Origin: Tessaracoccus flavescens
Lineage (GTDB): Bacteria > Actinomycetota > Actinomycetes > Propionibacteriales > Propionibacteriaceae
Length of the DNA: 16,862 nucleotides
Reading direction: 5' to 3'
NCBI GenBank assembly: GCA_020741375.1
Contig: DYZF01000089.1
Location: 1-16,862 of the forward strand
Part shown: piece by piece, positions 1 to 6,569 of the stretch
Position numbering within the stretch: position 1 is the stretch's first letter
Layout of the letters: every line of letters starts with the position of its first letter
Translations under genes and position numbers: made by a program
The notes under the pieces: generated by a model
Databases searched by the model: none
Told to the model about the DNA's origin: nothing
Seen by the model: the letters and a program-made list of their open reading frames with translations, nothing else

Positions 1-627
1 CGAAACGGCGTGCCCAACCTCATCACGCAGACTTTCTCCGCCATGGACTGGGTCAACCTGTACGCGCTGGCGGTCAACGAGGAGAACGCCGGCGGCGGCA
101 AGGTGGTGACCGCCCCCACCAACGGTGCGGCTGGCGTCGTGCCCGCGGTGTTGCACTACTTCATGGAATTCCAGCGCGGAGCCACCGACGACGACGTCGT
201 CGATTTCCTGCTTGCGGCCACCGCCGTCGGCACTCTGTTCAAGAAGAACGCCTCGATCTCGGGCGCCGAGGTGGGCTGCCAGGGCGAGGTGGGCTCTGCG
301 TGCGCCATGGCCGCGGCGGGCCTCGCGCAGGTGATGGGCGGCAGCCCGGCTCAGGTGGAGAACGCGGCGGAGATCGGGTTGGAACACAACCTCGGCCTCA
401 CCTGCGATCCGATCGGCGGCCTCGTGCAGGTGCCGTGCATCGAGCGCAACGCGATGGCGGCGGTGAAGGCGATCAACGCGGCGCAGTTGGCGCTCAGTGG
501 CGACGGCGACCACCGCGTCAGCCTCGATCAGGCCATCTACACGCTCCGCGACACCGGTCGCGACATGCTTAGCAAGTACAAGGAAACGTCAGAGGGTGGC
601 CTCGCGGTCGCCTTCATCGAGTGCTGA
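1..627 (+). CDS. sdaA: L-serine dehydratase (iron-sulfur dependent), 3' part
   Basis: L-serine ammonia-lyase converts L-serine to pyruvate and ammonia in the cytoplasm using an oxygen-labile [4Fe-4S] cluster. Only the last 208 residues are in the window; the frame is open from base 1, so the gene starts upstream and the GTG at 10 is internal. The visible part matches the C-terminal alpha domain: [16 protein letters not shown], the glycine/asparagine-rich [10 protein letters not shown] loop, and the three cluster-ligand cysteines in the contexts [17 protein letters not shown] and VPCIERNA, which are the positions known to bind the cluster in single-chain SdaA. The stop is TGA at 625-627. The last 39 nt overlap the 3' end of a convergent small gene. 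No terminator hairpin with a U-run follows, so the two genes may terminate against each other. Confidence 0.97.
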   Translation, partial: RNGVPNLITQTFSAMDWVNLYALAVNEENAGGGKVVTAPTNGAAGVVPAVLHYFMEFQRGATDDDVVDFLLAATAVGTLFKKNASISGAEVGCQGEVGSACAMAAAGLAQVMGGSPAQVENAAEIGLEHNLGLTCDPIGGLVQVPCIERNAMAAVKAINAAQLALSGDGDHRVSLDQAIYTLRDTGRDMLSKYKETSEGGLAVAFIEC

Positions 628-783
628 TTCCGGCTGCGGAAGGGAGCCGATCTCGCGCTCCTCGATCCACCGCGAATCGCACCCCGGGCACGCGTAGACG
701 GGGGCTCCTTCGACAACCTCATCTGTGGTCACGGTGCCGCAGGCGTCTTGGCAGGGCCAGGTGACGAGGAATCGAGCGCTCAT
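589..783 (-). CDS. small zinc-ribbon-like hypothetical protein (64 aa)
   Basis: A 64-residue protein starting [11 protein letters not shown]. It has two cysteine pairs, C11-x3-C15 and C32-PG-C35, a knuckle arrangement that suggests a four-cysteine metal site, followed by an acidic tail ([12 protein letters not shown]). I do not recognise a named family. The ATG at 783 was chosen over an upstream in-frame start because the cysteine pairs lie downstream of it and because a TATTCT -10 hexamer sits 7 nt before it. There is no Shine-Dalgarno, so a leaderless mRNA is inferred. The 3' end overlaps sdaA by 39 nt in antisense. It diverges from the MmcQ/YjbR gene with about 85 nt between starts. Absence of homologues would argue that it is a chance frame in GC-rich DNA; the conserved-looking cysteine spacing argues for a real gene. 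Confidence 0.55.
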   Translation of the reverse strand: MSARFLVTWPCQDACGTVTTDEVVEGAPVYACPGCDSRWIEEREIGSLPQPESALDEGDREATL

Positions 784-790
784 TCCGCAC

Positions 791-796
791 AGAATA
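791..796 (-). promoter_or_regulatory. candidate -10 element (TATTCT), leaderless start of the 64-aa gene
   Basis: On the minus strand TATTCT lies 7 nt before the ATG at 783. This places the expected transcription start at or next to the A of the start codon. No convincing -35 is seen. Confidence 0.35.
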
Positions 797-856
797 ATCG
801 CTTGCGACGGTTGAACGCACGTGCGCGTGCCACCAGCAGAGCGCCCCCCGGCGTTG

Positions 857-862
857 CACAAT
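857..862 (+). promoter_or_regulatory. candidate -10 element (CACAAT), leaderless start of the MmcQ/YjbR gene
   Basis: CACAAT (4 of 6 matches to TATAAT) lies 6 nt before the GTG at 869, a spacing consistent with a leaderless transcript. The match is weaker than at the other leaderless candidates in this window and there is no clear -35. Confidence 0.25.
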
Positions 863-868
863 GGCCGC

Positions 869-1267
869 GTGGCAGTACCTGACGCCGTCCCCCATGACGA
901 CCCCTACCTGCAGCGGATCCGCGAGATAGCGCTGACGTTCCCCGGCGCCCAGGAGAAGCGCTCCGTGGGGCACCCGTCGTTCTTCACGAAGAAGGTGTTC
1001 GTATGGGTGGGCATGGCCGCGAAGGTCGACGACGAATGGGTCCGCTACCCCCACTCGATCGCGTTCTTCCTACCCGAGCATGAGCGCGCGGCGATCCTGG
1101 AGCACCCCAAGGGCTACCTGCCCGGCTACATCGGCCCATGGGGTTGGGTGGGAATGCACTTGGATGAGGACACCGACTGGGACGAGGTGCGCGAGCTCAT
1201 CGAGGAGTCGTACCGCACCACCGCGGGCAAGAAGTTGATCGCTGAGCTCGACTCCCGCACCGCCTGA
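869..1267 (+). CDS. MmcQ/YjbR-family protein
   Basis: A 132-residue protein of the MmcQ/YjbR (DUF419) family, small single-domain proteins with a CyaY-like fold, often annotated as DNA-binding although the biochemical role is poorly defined. Family hallmarks visible are the N-terminal helix and turn YLQRIREIALTFPGAQEKRS, the GHPSFFTKKVFVWVG strand segment, the GWVGMHLD motif in the second half, and the C-terminal helix with WDEVRELIEESYRTTAGKKL. GTG at 869 is preferred over the in-frame GTG at 821 because the segment between them is arginine/proline-rich with no family similarity, and because a -10-like hexamer sits 6 nt upstream of 869. The stop at 1265-1267 is followed 25 nt later by the add start, with a candidate promoter in between, so the two genes may be transcribed separately. 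Confidence 0.85.
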   Translation: MAVPDAVPHDDPYLQRIREIALTFPGAQEKRSVGHPSFFTKKVFVWVGMAAKVDDEWVRYPHSIAFFLPEHERAAILEHPKGYLPGYIGPWGWVGMHLDEDTDWDEVRELIEESYRTTAGKKLIAELDSRTA

Positions 1268-1279
1268 CGCGCGCTCCCC

Positions 1280-1285
1280 TACGAT
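1280..1285 (+). promoter_or_regulatory. candidate -10 element (TACGAT), leaderless start of add
   Basis: TACGAT, a TAnnnT hexamer, ends 7 nt before the ATG at 1293. The only purine-rich stretch upstream (GGAGA at 1287-1291) is too close to the ATG to work as a normal Shine-Dalgarno. A leaderless start is inferred. Confidence 0.35.
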
Positions 1286-1292
1286 CGGAGAC

Positions 1293-2360
1293 ATGGCAGA
1301 CACGGGTGGATCGACGGCGAACGCCCCGAGCCAGCCCGCACTCGGCCGCAACCTCCTGACCCTGCCCAAGGCGCACCTGCACCTGCACTTCACCGGCTCG
1401 ATGAGCATCCCCACCCTGATCGAACTCGCCGAGCGGCGAGGCATGGAGTTGCCCGTCGAACTGGTCGACGGCGTCGCCCTAGACGTGCCGTACAACAAGC
1501 GCGGGTGGAACCGGTTCCAGCACCTCTACGACGTGGCCCGCGCGGCCGTGAAGGGCGAGGAGGCGCTCCGCACCGTCGTGAGTCGGGCGGCCGAGGACGA
1601 CGCGGCGGAGGGGTCGCGTCGGCTCGAACTCCAAGTGGACCCGACGTCGTACGCCAGCTCGGTCGGCGGCATCCAAGAGGCGTTGGAGATCATCTGCGAT
1701 CAGGCCAAGATCGCGGCGGAGGCGACGGGGGTGCAGGTGGGCATCGTGGTCGCGGCCTCGCGCATCCGACATCCCCTCGACGCCCGGACGCTGGCCCGAT
1801 TTGCTGCTCGACGCGCCGGGCACGGGTCTGGTGAGGTGTGTGCGTTCGGGTTGAACAACAACGAGCGCGACGGCCGAACTCCCGAGTGGGAGGGTGCCTT
1901 CCGGATCGCCCGCAACGCTGGCCTGCCAGGGGTGCCTCACGGCGGGGAGTTGCGTGGACCTGAGCATCTGGAGGAAGTGGTGGAGTTCTTGGCCCCGACT
2001 CGCATCGGCCACGGAGTCCGCGCGGCTGAAGACCCCGACCTCTTGGGCCGGATGGTGGAGAAGGGGATCACGTTCGAGGTGTGCCCCGCCTCGAACGTCC
2101 ACCTTGGCGTGTATCGCGAGGCGGAGGACGTTCCGCTCGGCACACTACTCAACGCTGGGGCCAGCGTCGCGCTGGGCGCCGACGACCCGCTGCTGTTCCT
2201 CTCCCGGTTGGCCGATCAGTATGCGACGGCGCGCATGGTGCACGGACTCGACGACGCCGCCTTGGCAGGTCTGGCGCGGGATTCGATCAACGCGAGCTTT
2301 GCCTCCGATGAGGACAAGCGCCGTTGGGTGTCGGAGGTCGACGATTGGGTCGCCGGCTGA
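1293..2360 (+). CDS. add: adenosine deaminase
   Basis: Adenosine deaminase (355 aa) hydrolyses adenosine or deoxyadenosine to inosine and ammonia in purine salvage. The TIM-barrel metal site is complete. The first-strand HxH motif is H30-L-H32 in PKAHLHLHFTGS, the third metal histidine is H216 in PHGGE, the catalytic Glu is E219, the conserved base is H240 in RIGHG, and the metal aspartate pair is D297-D298 in LGADDP. These numbers fall within about two residues of the mouse enzyme apart from an N-terminal extension of about 15 residues. The first motif reads FTG where the classical enzyme has LDG, replacing the substrate-contacting Asp by Thr, a variant I associate with actinobacterial Add-like proteins. 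Adenosine is the likely substrate, but a related nucleoside or adenine-type substrate cannot be excluded. The ATG at 1293 is preceded by a TACGAT hexamer. Confidence 0.95.
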   Translation: MADTGGSTANAPSQPALGRNLLTLPKAHLHLHFTGSMSIPTLIELAERRGMELPVELVDGVALDVPYNKRGWNRFQHLYDVARAAVKGEEALRTVVSRAAEDDAAEGSRRLELQVDPTSYASSVGGIQEALEIICDQAKIAAEATGVQVGIVVAASRIRHPLDARTLARFAARRAGHGSGEVCAFGLNNNERDGRTPEWEGAFRIARNAGLPGVPHGGELRGPEHLEEVVEFLAPTRIGHGVRAAEDPDLLGRMVEKGITFEVCPASNVHLGVYREAEDVPLGTLLNAGASVALGADDPLLFLSRLADQYATARMVHGLDDAALAGLARDSINASFASDEDKRRWVSEVDDWVAG

Positions 2361-2403
2361 GAGTTGGCCATGGAGAGCTCCCACTTATGTTTCGTTGCCG
2401 GGT

Positions 2404-2562
2404 TCTCTCGTGGACTCAGGCAACGGCAGACCGGACCGGTACGACCAAGAGTGGTGCGGGCTACTCAGTCAGCGGAATAGGCGCGCGAACTAGCCAATCC
2501 GCGGACAGCGAGGGCTGCTCAGTCAACGGAAGGGGCACCCGAGGGATCAATCAACGGCCAAC
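2404..2562. repeat. imperfect direct repeats with about 54-nt period
   Basis: GGGCTACTCAGTCAGCGGAA at 2458-2477 recurs as GGGCTGCTCAGTCAACGGAA at 2512-2531 (18 of 20 identical, start-to-start 54 nt). A weaker copy containing CTCAGGCAACGGCA lies about 49 nt upstream (around 2415), and a fragment TCAATCAACGGCC follows near 2547. They lie in the gene-free spacer between add and rplI, outside any coding frame I accept. The function is unknown; they may be relics of a tandem duplication. Confidence 0.5.
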
Positions 2563-2578
2563 AGCGACGACAAACAGA

Positions 2579-2606
2579 AAACCCCGGCCCAAACGGACCG
2601 GGGTTT
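2579..2606 (-). terminator. intrinsic terminator of the rpsF-ssb-rpsR-rplI operon
   Basis: A perfect 9-bp stem, AAACCCCGG at 2579-2587 with CCGGGGTTT at 2598-2606, has a 10-nt loop. Read on the minus strand the stem runs into a T-rich tail (TTTTCTGTTT), so it terminates transcription arriving from rplI, whose stop is about 30 nt upstream. Confidence 0.88.
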
Positions 2607-2636
2607 CCCAAACGTCTAACGACGCGATGCCTCAGA

Positions 2637-3083
2637 TCACTGAGCGACGACCTCGAAGGGGACGTGCGCCGTGACGGCCTGGTGCAGCTTCACCGCAGCG
2701 GTGTGGTTGCCAACGGCCTTGACCGGCTTGGCGAACGAAACCGAACGCTTGTCGATCGTCGGGCCACCGGCCTTCTTGACCGCCTGAGCGATGTCGTTGG
2801 CGGTGATGGAACCGAACAGGTGACCCTGATCGGACACGCGAGCCGGGACCGAAACGGTCAGGCCCTCGAGCTGCTCACGCAGTTCCTGAGCGTGCTCGAC
2901 GCCGCGAACCTCGCGAGCGTCACGAGCGCGCTTGATGCCGTCGATCTGCTTCTCGGTGCCGCGGGTCCAGCGGATCGCCTTACCCTGGGGCAGCAGGAAG
3001 TTGCGGCCGTAGCCGTCCTTGACCTCGACGACGTCGCCGGCGATGCCGAGCTTGTCAACAGTGCTGGTCAGAATGAGCTTCAT
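2637..3083 (-). CDS. rplI: 50S ribosomal protein L9
   Basis: L9 (148 aa) binds 23S rRNA near the L1 stalk and influences reading-frame maintenance. The N-terminal RNA-binding domain begins MKLILTSTVDKLGIAGDVVEVKDGYGRNFLLPQGKA and contains the family signature GYGRNFLLP. A long charged connecting helix rich in Lys, Arg and Glu (about residues 40-75) leads to the C-terminal domain with FGSITANDIAQAV. Length and architecture are typical. The start ATG at 3083 is preceded by GGAGAAGAGAAG, and only 14 nt separate it from the rpsR stop, so it is translated from the same mRNA. It is the last gene of the operon and is followed by a strong terminator. Confidence 0.98.
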   Translation of the reverse strand: MKLILTSTVDKLGIAGDVVEVKDGYGRNFLLPQGKAIRWTRGTEKQIDGIKRARDAREVRGVEHAQELREQLEGLTVSVPARVSDQGHLFGSITANDIAQAVKKAGGPTIDKRSVSFAKPVKAVGNHTAAVKLHQAVTAHVPFEVVAQ

Positions 3084-3097
3084 CTTCTCTTCTCCAA

Positions 3098-3337
3098 TCA
3101 GCGAGCGGTGGACGCGTAGGGCAGCAGGGCAACCTCGCGGGCGTTCTTCACGGCGAGGGCGATCTTGCGCTGGTCCTGGACCGAGAGGCCCGTGACGCGA
3201 CGCGCGCGGATCTTGCCACGCTCCGAGATGAACTTCTTGAGGGTGTTGATGTCCTTGTAATCGATGTTGGCCACGCGAGTGGTCTTCACCGGCAGGATCT
3301 TCTTCTTGTTCACAGGCTTGCGCTGTGGACCGGCCAT
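3098..3337 (-). CDS. rpsR: 30S ribosomal protein S18, cysteine-free (zinc-independent) form
   Basis: S18 (79 aa) sits on the 30S platform and pairs with S6. The core [51 protein letters not shown] is typical. The N-terminal region, where zinc-binding S18 proteins carry a CxxC-type motif, reads [19 protein letters not shown] and the whole protein has no cysteine, so this is the C-minus type. In several actinobacteria C-minus S18 is a second, Zur-controlled copy, yet here it occupies the canonical locus. A good Shine-Dalgarno (AAGGAG) precedes the ATG at 3337. About 100 nt with two hairpins separate it from ssb. Confidence 0.97.
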   Translation of the reverse strand: MAGPQRKPVNKKKILPVKTTRVANIDYKDINTLKKFISERGKIRARRVTGLSVQDQRKIALAVKNAREVALLPYASTAR

Positions 3338-3358
3338 TGTGGTGCTCTCCTTAACTCT

Positions 3359-3376
3359 CGGGGCGTGTGCGCCCCG
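3359..3376 (-). promoter_or_regulatory. hairpin in the ssb-rpsR intercistronic leader, near the rpsR Shine-Dalgarno
   Basis: CGGGGCG at 3359-3365 pairs with CGCCCCG at 3370-3376 around a TGTG loop: 7 bp, all G-C. It lies a few nucleotides upstream of the rpsR Shine-Dalgarno on the mRNA. It could modulate rpsR translation or mark an mRNA processing site; the function is inferred. Confidence 0.45.
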
Positions 3377-3407
3377 GGGAAGCCCGTCTTGCGACGGAAT
3401 GTGCCAG

Positions 3408-3425
3408 CTAGCCCTGGCGGGCTAG
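3408..3425 (-). promoter_or_regulatory. 7-bp perfect hairpin just downstream of the ssb stop
   Basis: CTAGCCC at 3408-3414 pairs with GGGCTAG at 3419-3425 with loop TGGC. It begins 13 nt after the ssb stop on the transcript and lacks a U-run, so an attenuator or mRNA-stability element within the operon is more likely than a full terminator. Confidence 0.5.
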
Positions 3426-3438
3426 ATAAGCGGGTGGA

Positions 3439-3960
3439 TCAGAACGGGGGCTCTTCCGGCTGGGACTGCGCCCAGGGATCGTTCCCGCCGCGGTTGCCGC
3501 CCTGGTTCGAGCCGGAGCTCGCCCACGGATCGGACTGCTGCGGGGCGTTGCCGCCGCCCTGATTGCCCTGCCAGCTGCCGCCACCGCCGCCGCCACCCTG
3601 AGTGCGGGTGATCTTGGCGGTTGCGTAGCGCAGAGCGGGACCGACTTCGTCGACGTCAACTTCGAACACGGTGCGCTTCTCGCCCTCGCGGGTTTCGTAG
3701 GAGCGAGACTTCAGACGACCGGAAACGATGACGCGAGCGCCCTTCTGGAGGGACTCGGCCACGTTCTCTGCGTACTGGCGCCACACCGAGCAGTTGATGA
3801 ACATGGCATCGCCGTCCTTCCACTCGTTCGTCTGACGATCGAACGTGCGGGGGGTAGAGGCGACGGTGAAGTTCGCCACCGCTGCGCCATTGGGCGTGAA
3901 GCGGAGCTCGGGATCAGCGGTGAGGTTGCCGATGAGCGTGATGGGGGTTTCGCCTGCCAT
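3439..3960 (-). CDS. ssb: single-stranded DNA-binding protein
   Basis: SSB (173 aa) coats single-stranded DNA during replication, recombination and repair. The OB-fold domain covers about residues 1-115, from [34 protein letters not shown] through [30 protein letters not shown] to the [18 protein letters not shown] strand typical of actinobacterial SSB. A flexible Gly/Asn/Gln-rich linker follows ([16 protein letters not shown] and similar), with two DPWA motifs. The acidic tip EEPPF recruits partner proteins; it is less acidic than the common DDDIPF. The gene lies between rpsF and rpsR, the conserved order in many bacteria. The ATG at 3960 has only a weak ribosome binding site (AGGCAG). Confidence 0.98.
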   Translation of the reverse strand: MAGETPITLIGNLTADPELRFTPNGAAVANFTVASTPRTFDRQTNEWKDGDAMFINCSVWRQYAENVAESLQKGARVIVSGRLKSRSYETREGEKRTVFEVDVDEVGPALRYATAKITRTQGGGGGGGSWQGNQGGGNAPQQSDPWASSGSNQGGNRGGNDPWAQSQPEEPPF

Positions 3961-4059
3961 GAATCTGCCTAACGTTGTCGGACTTGAGGAGTGCTGTCGT
4001 TTCTCACTATCGCAAGAAGGGGTGACAGTTTTTCACTCCGCGGAAAAGTAGTGGATAAC

Positions 4060-4347
4060 TCAGTCCTCGAGCCGCAGCACCTTGGTGCGAACGATCTTCT
4101 CATCGATGGTCATCAGACGATCCATCTCAGAAACGATCGCAGGCTCCGCGGTCACCTGCAGCACGGCGTAAATCGCCTCGGACTTCTTGTTGATGTCGTA
4201 TGCAAGACGACGACGACCCCAGATGTCGGTGTTATCGACGGTGCCACCACCATTGGTGATGACCTCGAGGTGCTTTTCAACGAGTGCGGGTACCTGACGC
4301 TCATCAACATCAGAATCGATGAGAACCATGACTTCGTACTTACGCAT
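4060..4347 (-). CDS. rpsF: 30S ribosomal protein S6
   Basis: S6 (95 aa) binds 16S rRNA as a heterodimer with S18. It begins MRKYEVMVLIDSDVDERQVPALVEKH and contains the family core GRRRLAYDINKKSEAIYAVLQV and the C-terminal DEKIVRTKVLRLED. Length is standard, with no poly-Glu tail. It is the first gene of the rpsF-ssb-rpsR-rplI unit. An AGGAGG Shine-Dalgarno lies about 12 nt before the ATG at 4347, a rather long spacing. The leader contains a GGCCAG/CTGGCC hairpin. In several phyla an S6:S18 complex represses its own mRNA through a leader hairpin; whether this leader does so is not shown by the sequence. Confidence 0.98.
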   Translation of the reverse strand: MRKYEVMVLIDSDVDERQVPALVEKHLEVITNGGGTVDNTDIWGRRRLAYDINKKSEAIYAVLQVTAEPAIVSEMDRLMTIDEKIVRTKVLRLED

Positions 4348-4407
4348 GCTTCAGCCCCACCTCCTTCGGACTAACGGCCACGGGTCGATCCCGCAGCAGG
4401 AGGGCAT

Positions 4408-4426
4408 GGCCAGCATCCAACTGGCC
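4408..4426 (-). promoter_or_regulatory. hairpin in the rpsF leader / after the MFS stop
   Basis: GGCCAG at 4408-4413 pairs with CTGGCC at 4421-4426 with a 7-nt loop. It lies about 60 nt before the rpsF start and about 50 nt after the stop of the upstream MFS gene on the same strand. It could be an rpsF leader structure or a weak terminator without a U-run. Confidence 0.4.
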
Positions 4427-4476
4427 GAAGCACCAACACTACCCGTTGGCGCACCCCGGAACGAAATCTTCCAGCG

Positions 4477-6513
4477 CTAGTTCTGCTCGTCCCAGCGCCG
4501 CGTGGCGATATCGGCCACCAGCGCCGAGTCCAGCATCATCATCGCCCGGCGCAGGCCGACGCCGTCGATACCGTCGGCGGTGTTGAGCCGCGGCTTCGTG
4601 GGCGCCCCCGTCGGGCGATGCGACACCAGTTCCGCGACCGCGTCCAAGCGGGCCGTCAGTGAATCGCTGAGCATGTTGCGCTGCTGCCCCCGCTTCGACA
4701 ACTCGACGGCGAACGCCTCGTGCTCGTCCATCACGGCCGGGTCCTCCGTCAGCAACATGGTGCCGGTGGAGCGGAGGATCTGGAGGCCGCGTTCGAGGTC
4801 TCCCCCACCGAACTCGGCGACGGCGTCGCGCAGGATCGCGTTGTCGTCGCGCACCTGCTCCGCCAGCAGAATCAGGTGGGCGCCGGTGATCCGCTCGCGC
4901 ATCCGCGCGCTGGAGTCCTCCGGCGAGAGCATGCGCTCCTGGTCTGGGCTGGACATGGCGGTGGCGTCGAGCATCTCGCGACCACGGTCGTCGGGCGTCG
5001 ACAACGTGTCGCGCAGCTTCAGCGGCTTGATGAACAGCGTGAAGATCAGCGACGCCAGCACCAGAGGCGGCATCACCAAGAACACGGCGTGCATGGAATC
5101 CGACAGCGAGGCCCGCAGCAGGTCTGCCAACTCCGTCGGCAGGTAGGCGAGGGCGCCGGGGTTGAGCACCGCATTCGGATCCAGACCGCCGGATGGCACC
5201 TTCTCCTCCAACGCCGGCGTCATCCGCTGGCTGATCCCAGACATGAGGTGCGTCGTCATGATCGTGCCGGCGACTGCCGTGCCCAAGGTGTTGCCGATGT
5301 TGCGGAAGAACTGCAGCGACGACGTCGCCACACCGAGGTCGCGGCGCTGGACGGCGTTCTGGACCGCCAACACGTAGATCTGGAAGGCCAAGCCGTAGCC
5401 CAAGCCCAGCACCGACGTGGAGAGGATGAGTTCCCATCGGGCCGAATCGGCGTCGAGCCGCAGCATCAGGACGGCGCCCACCACCTGCAGCACCCCGCCT
5501 AGGACGGCGAACTCCTTGTAGTGCCCCGTGCGGGTGGTGAGGTTGCCGACGACGATGCCGATGGCGAACAGCGTGACGTTCATCGGGATGAGGATGAGGC
5601 CGGATTCCGTGGCCGACATCCGCAGGACGCCCTGCGCGTACACCGGCACGTAGATGAGCACCGCCATCATCGACATGTTCATGAAGAAGGCAGCCGCCGT
5701 CGACATGGTGAACACCGAGTTGCGGAACAGATGCAGGGGAACGATCGGCTCCTCCGCCTTGCGCTCCACCAGAACGAAGGCGATGAGGAACGCCAGACCA
5801 ACGCCGAGCAACACCAGCACCTGCGGTTCCAACCAGCCGCTCTGGCCGCCCATGCTGATGCCGAGCAGCGTGGAGGAGACGCCGACGGTCATCGTCGAGA
5901 TGCCCGCGTAGTCAATCTTGGCGGGGATGCTCAACTCTGGGATGTGCAGGTGGCGGACGACGATGATCAGCGCGACGATCGCCACCGGCATGGAGATGTA
6001 GAACAGCCAGCGCCAGCTGGACACGTCGGTGATCCAGCCGCCCAGCAACGGGCCGGCCACCTGCGACGCGCCCATGATGGCTCCCATGTAGCCCTGGTAC
6101 TTGCCGCGCTGTCGCGGGGGGATCAGATCGCCGAGGATGGTCTGCGACAGCGGCATCAAGATGCCCATGCCCGCTCCCTGGATGGTGCGGGCGACGATGA
6201 GGAAAGCGAAGCTCGTGGCGAGGCCGGACAACATCGAGCCGGCCATGAACAGCAACAGGCCGAGGATGTAGAACCGACGGCGGCCGAAGATGTCGGACAG
6301 CTTGCCGCTGATCGGGGTGACGACGGCGGAGACGAGCATCACGATGGTGGAGAGCCACGAGTACCAAGCGAGGCCGCCGAGGTCGGCGACGATGCGTGGG
6401 ATCGCGGGGCCGACGATGGTCTGCGAGATCGACGCGGTGAACATGCCGATCACGAGACCGAAGTAGGCCCACCTGATGGCGGCGAAATCGAAAGGCGCTG
6501 GCTGCTTGGTCAC
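4477..6513 (-). CDS. DHA2-type MFS multidrug efflux transporter with a 180-aa C-terminal extension
   Basis: A 678-residue membrane protein of the drug:H+ antiporter-2 (EmrB/QacA) family, predicted to export hydrophobic compounds with proton import. It shows 14-TM-type features: WAYFGLVIGMFTASISQTIVGPAIPRIVADLGG in TM1 and loop, motif A as GKLSDIFGRRRF, the GMGILMPLSQTILGDLIPPRQRGKYQG segment and motif C as GPLLGGWI. The last TM ends near residue 498. Residues 499-678 are a soluble tail predicted to be largely helical (LRDTLSTPDDRGREML, RITGAHLILLAEQVRDD, SDSLTARLDAVAELV), with no domain I recognise. The GTG at 6513 is preceded by TAGATT 6 nt upstream. The ABC transporter gene ends 56 nt upstream on the same strand, so cotranscription plus a private leaderless promoter is plausible. 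The substrate is unknown. Confidence 0.93.
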   Translation of the reverse strand: MTKQPAPFDFAAIRWAYFGLVIGMFTASISQTIVGPAIPRIVADLGGLAWYSWLSTIVMLVSAVVTPISGKLSDIFGRRRFYILGLLLFMAGSMLSGLATSFAFLIVARTIQGAGMGILMPLSQTILGDLIPPRQRGKYQGYMGAIMGASQVAGPLLGGWITDVSSWRWLFYISMPVAIVALIIVVRHLHIPELSIPAKIDYAGISTMTVGVSSTLLGISMGGQSGWLEPQVLVLLGVGLAFLIAFVLVERKAEEPIVPLHLFRNSVFTMSTAAAFFMNMSMMAVLIYVPVYAQGVLRMSATESGLILIPMNVTLFAIGIVVGNLTTRTGHYKEFAVLGGVLQVVGAVLMLRLDADSARWELILSTSVLGLGYGLAFQIYVLAVQNAVQRRDLGVATSSLQFFRNIGNTLGTAVAGTIMTTHLMSGISQRMTPALEEKVPSGGLDPNAVLNPGALAYLPTELADLLRASLSDSMHAVFLVMPPLVLASLIFTLFIKPLKLRDTLSTPDDRGREMLDATAMSSPDQERMLSPEDSSARMRERITGAHLILLAEQVRDDNAILRDAVAEFGGGDLERGLQILRSTGTMLLTEDPAVMDEHEAFAVELSKRGQQRNMLSDSLTARLDAVAELVSHRPTGAPTKPRLNTADGIDGVGLRRAMMMLDSALVADIATRRWDEQN

Positions 6514-6519
6514 AGGCGC

Positions 6520-6525
6520 AATCTA
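6520..6525 (-). promoter_or_regulatory. candidate -10 element (TAGATT), leaderless start of the minus-strand MFS gene
   Basis: On the minus strand TAGATT lies exactly 6 nt before the GTG at 6513, with no Shine-Dalgarno between. It would give the MFS gene its own promoter inside the ABC-MFS unit. Confidence 0.35.
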
Positions 6526-6569
6526 CTCGCGGCTACTAGATCAGCGATAAAGCCGCCGCGGGCCCGGGA

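Larger units (their letters stand above)
2361..2636. other. gene-free spacer between convergent add and rplI
   Basis: The 276 nt between the convergent stops of add and rplI contain no coding frame with recognisable protein features. They hold the imperfect direct repeats at 2404-2562 and the strong hairpin at 2579-2606. I see no clear terminator for add itself. Confidence 0.6.

Noticed and set aside
821-868. upstream GTG at 821 as the start of the MmcQ/YjbR gene
   Set aside because: The extra 16 residues are Arg/Pro-rich without family similarity, and the -10-like hexamer supports GTG 869.
2324-2674. 116-codon open frame across the add-rplI spacer
   Set aside because: It overlaps the end of add and runs through the operon terminator into antisense rplI; the protein is low-complexity and rich in Arg and Thr with no motif.
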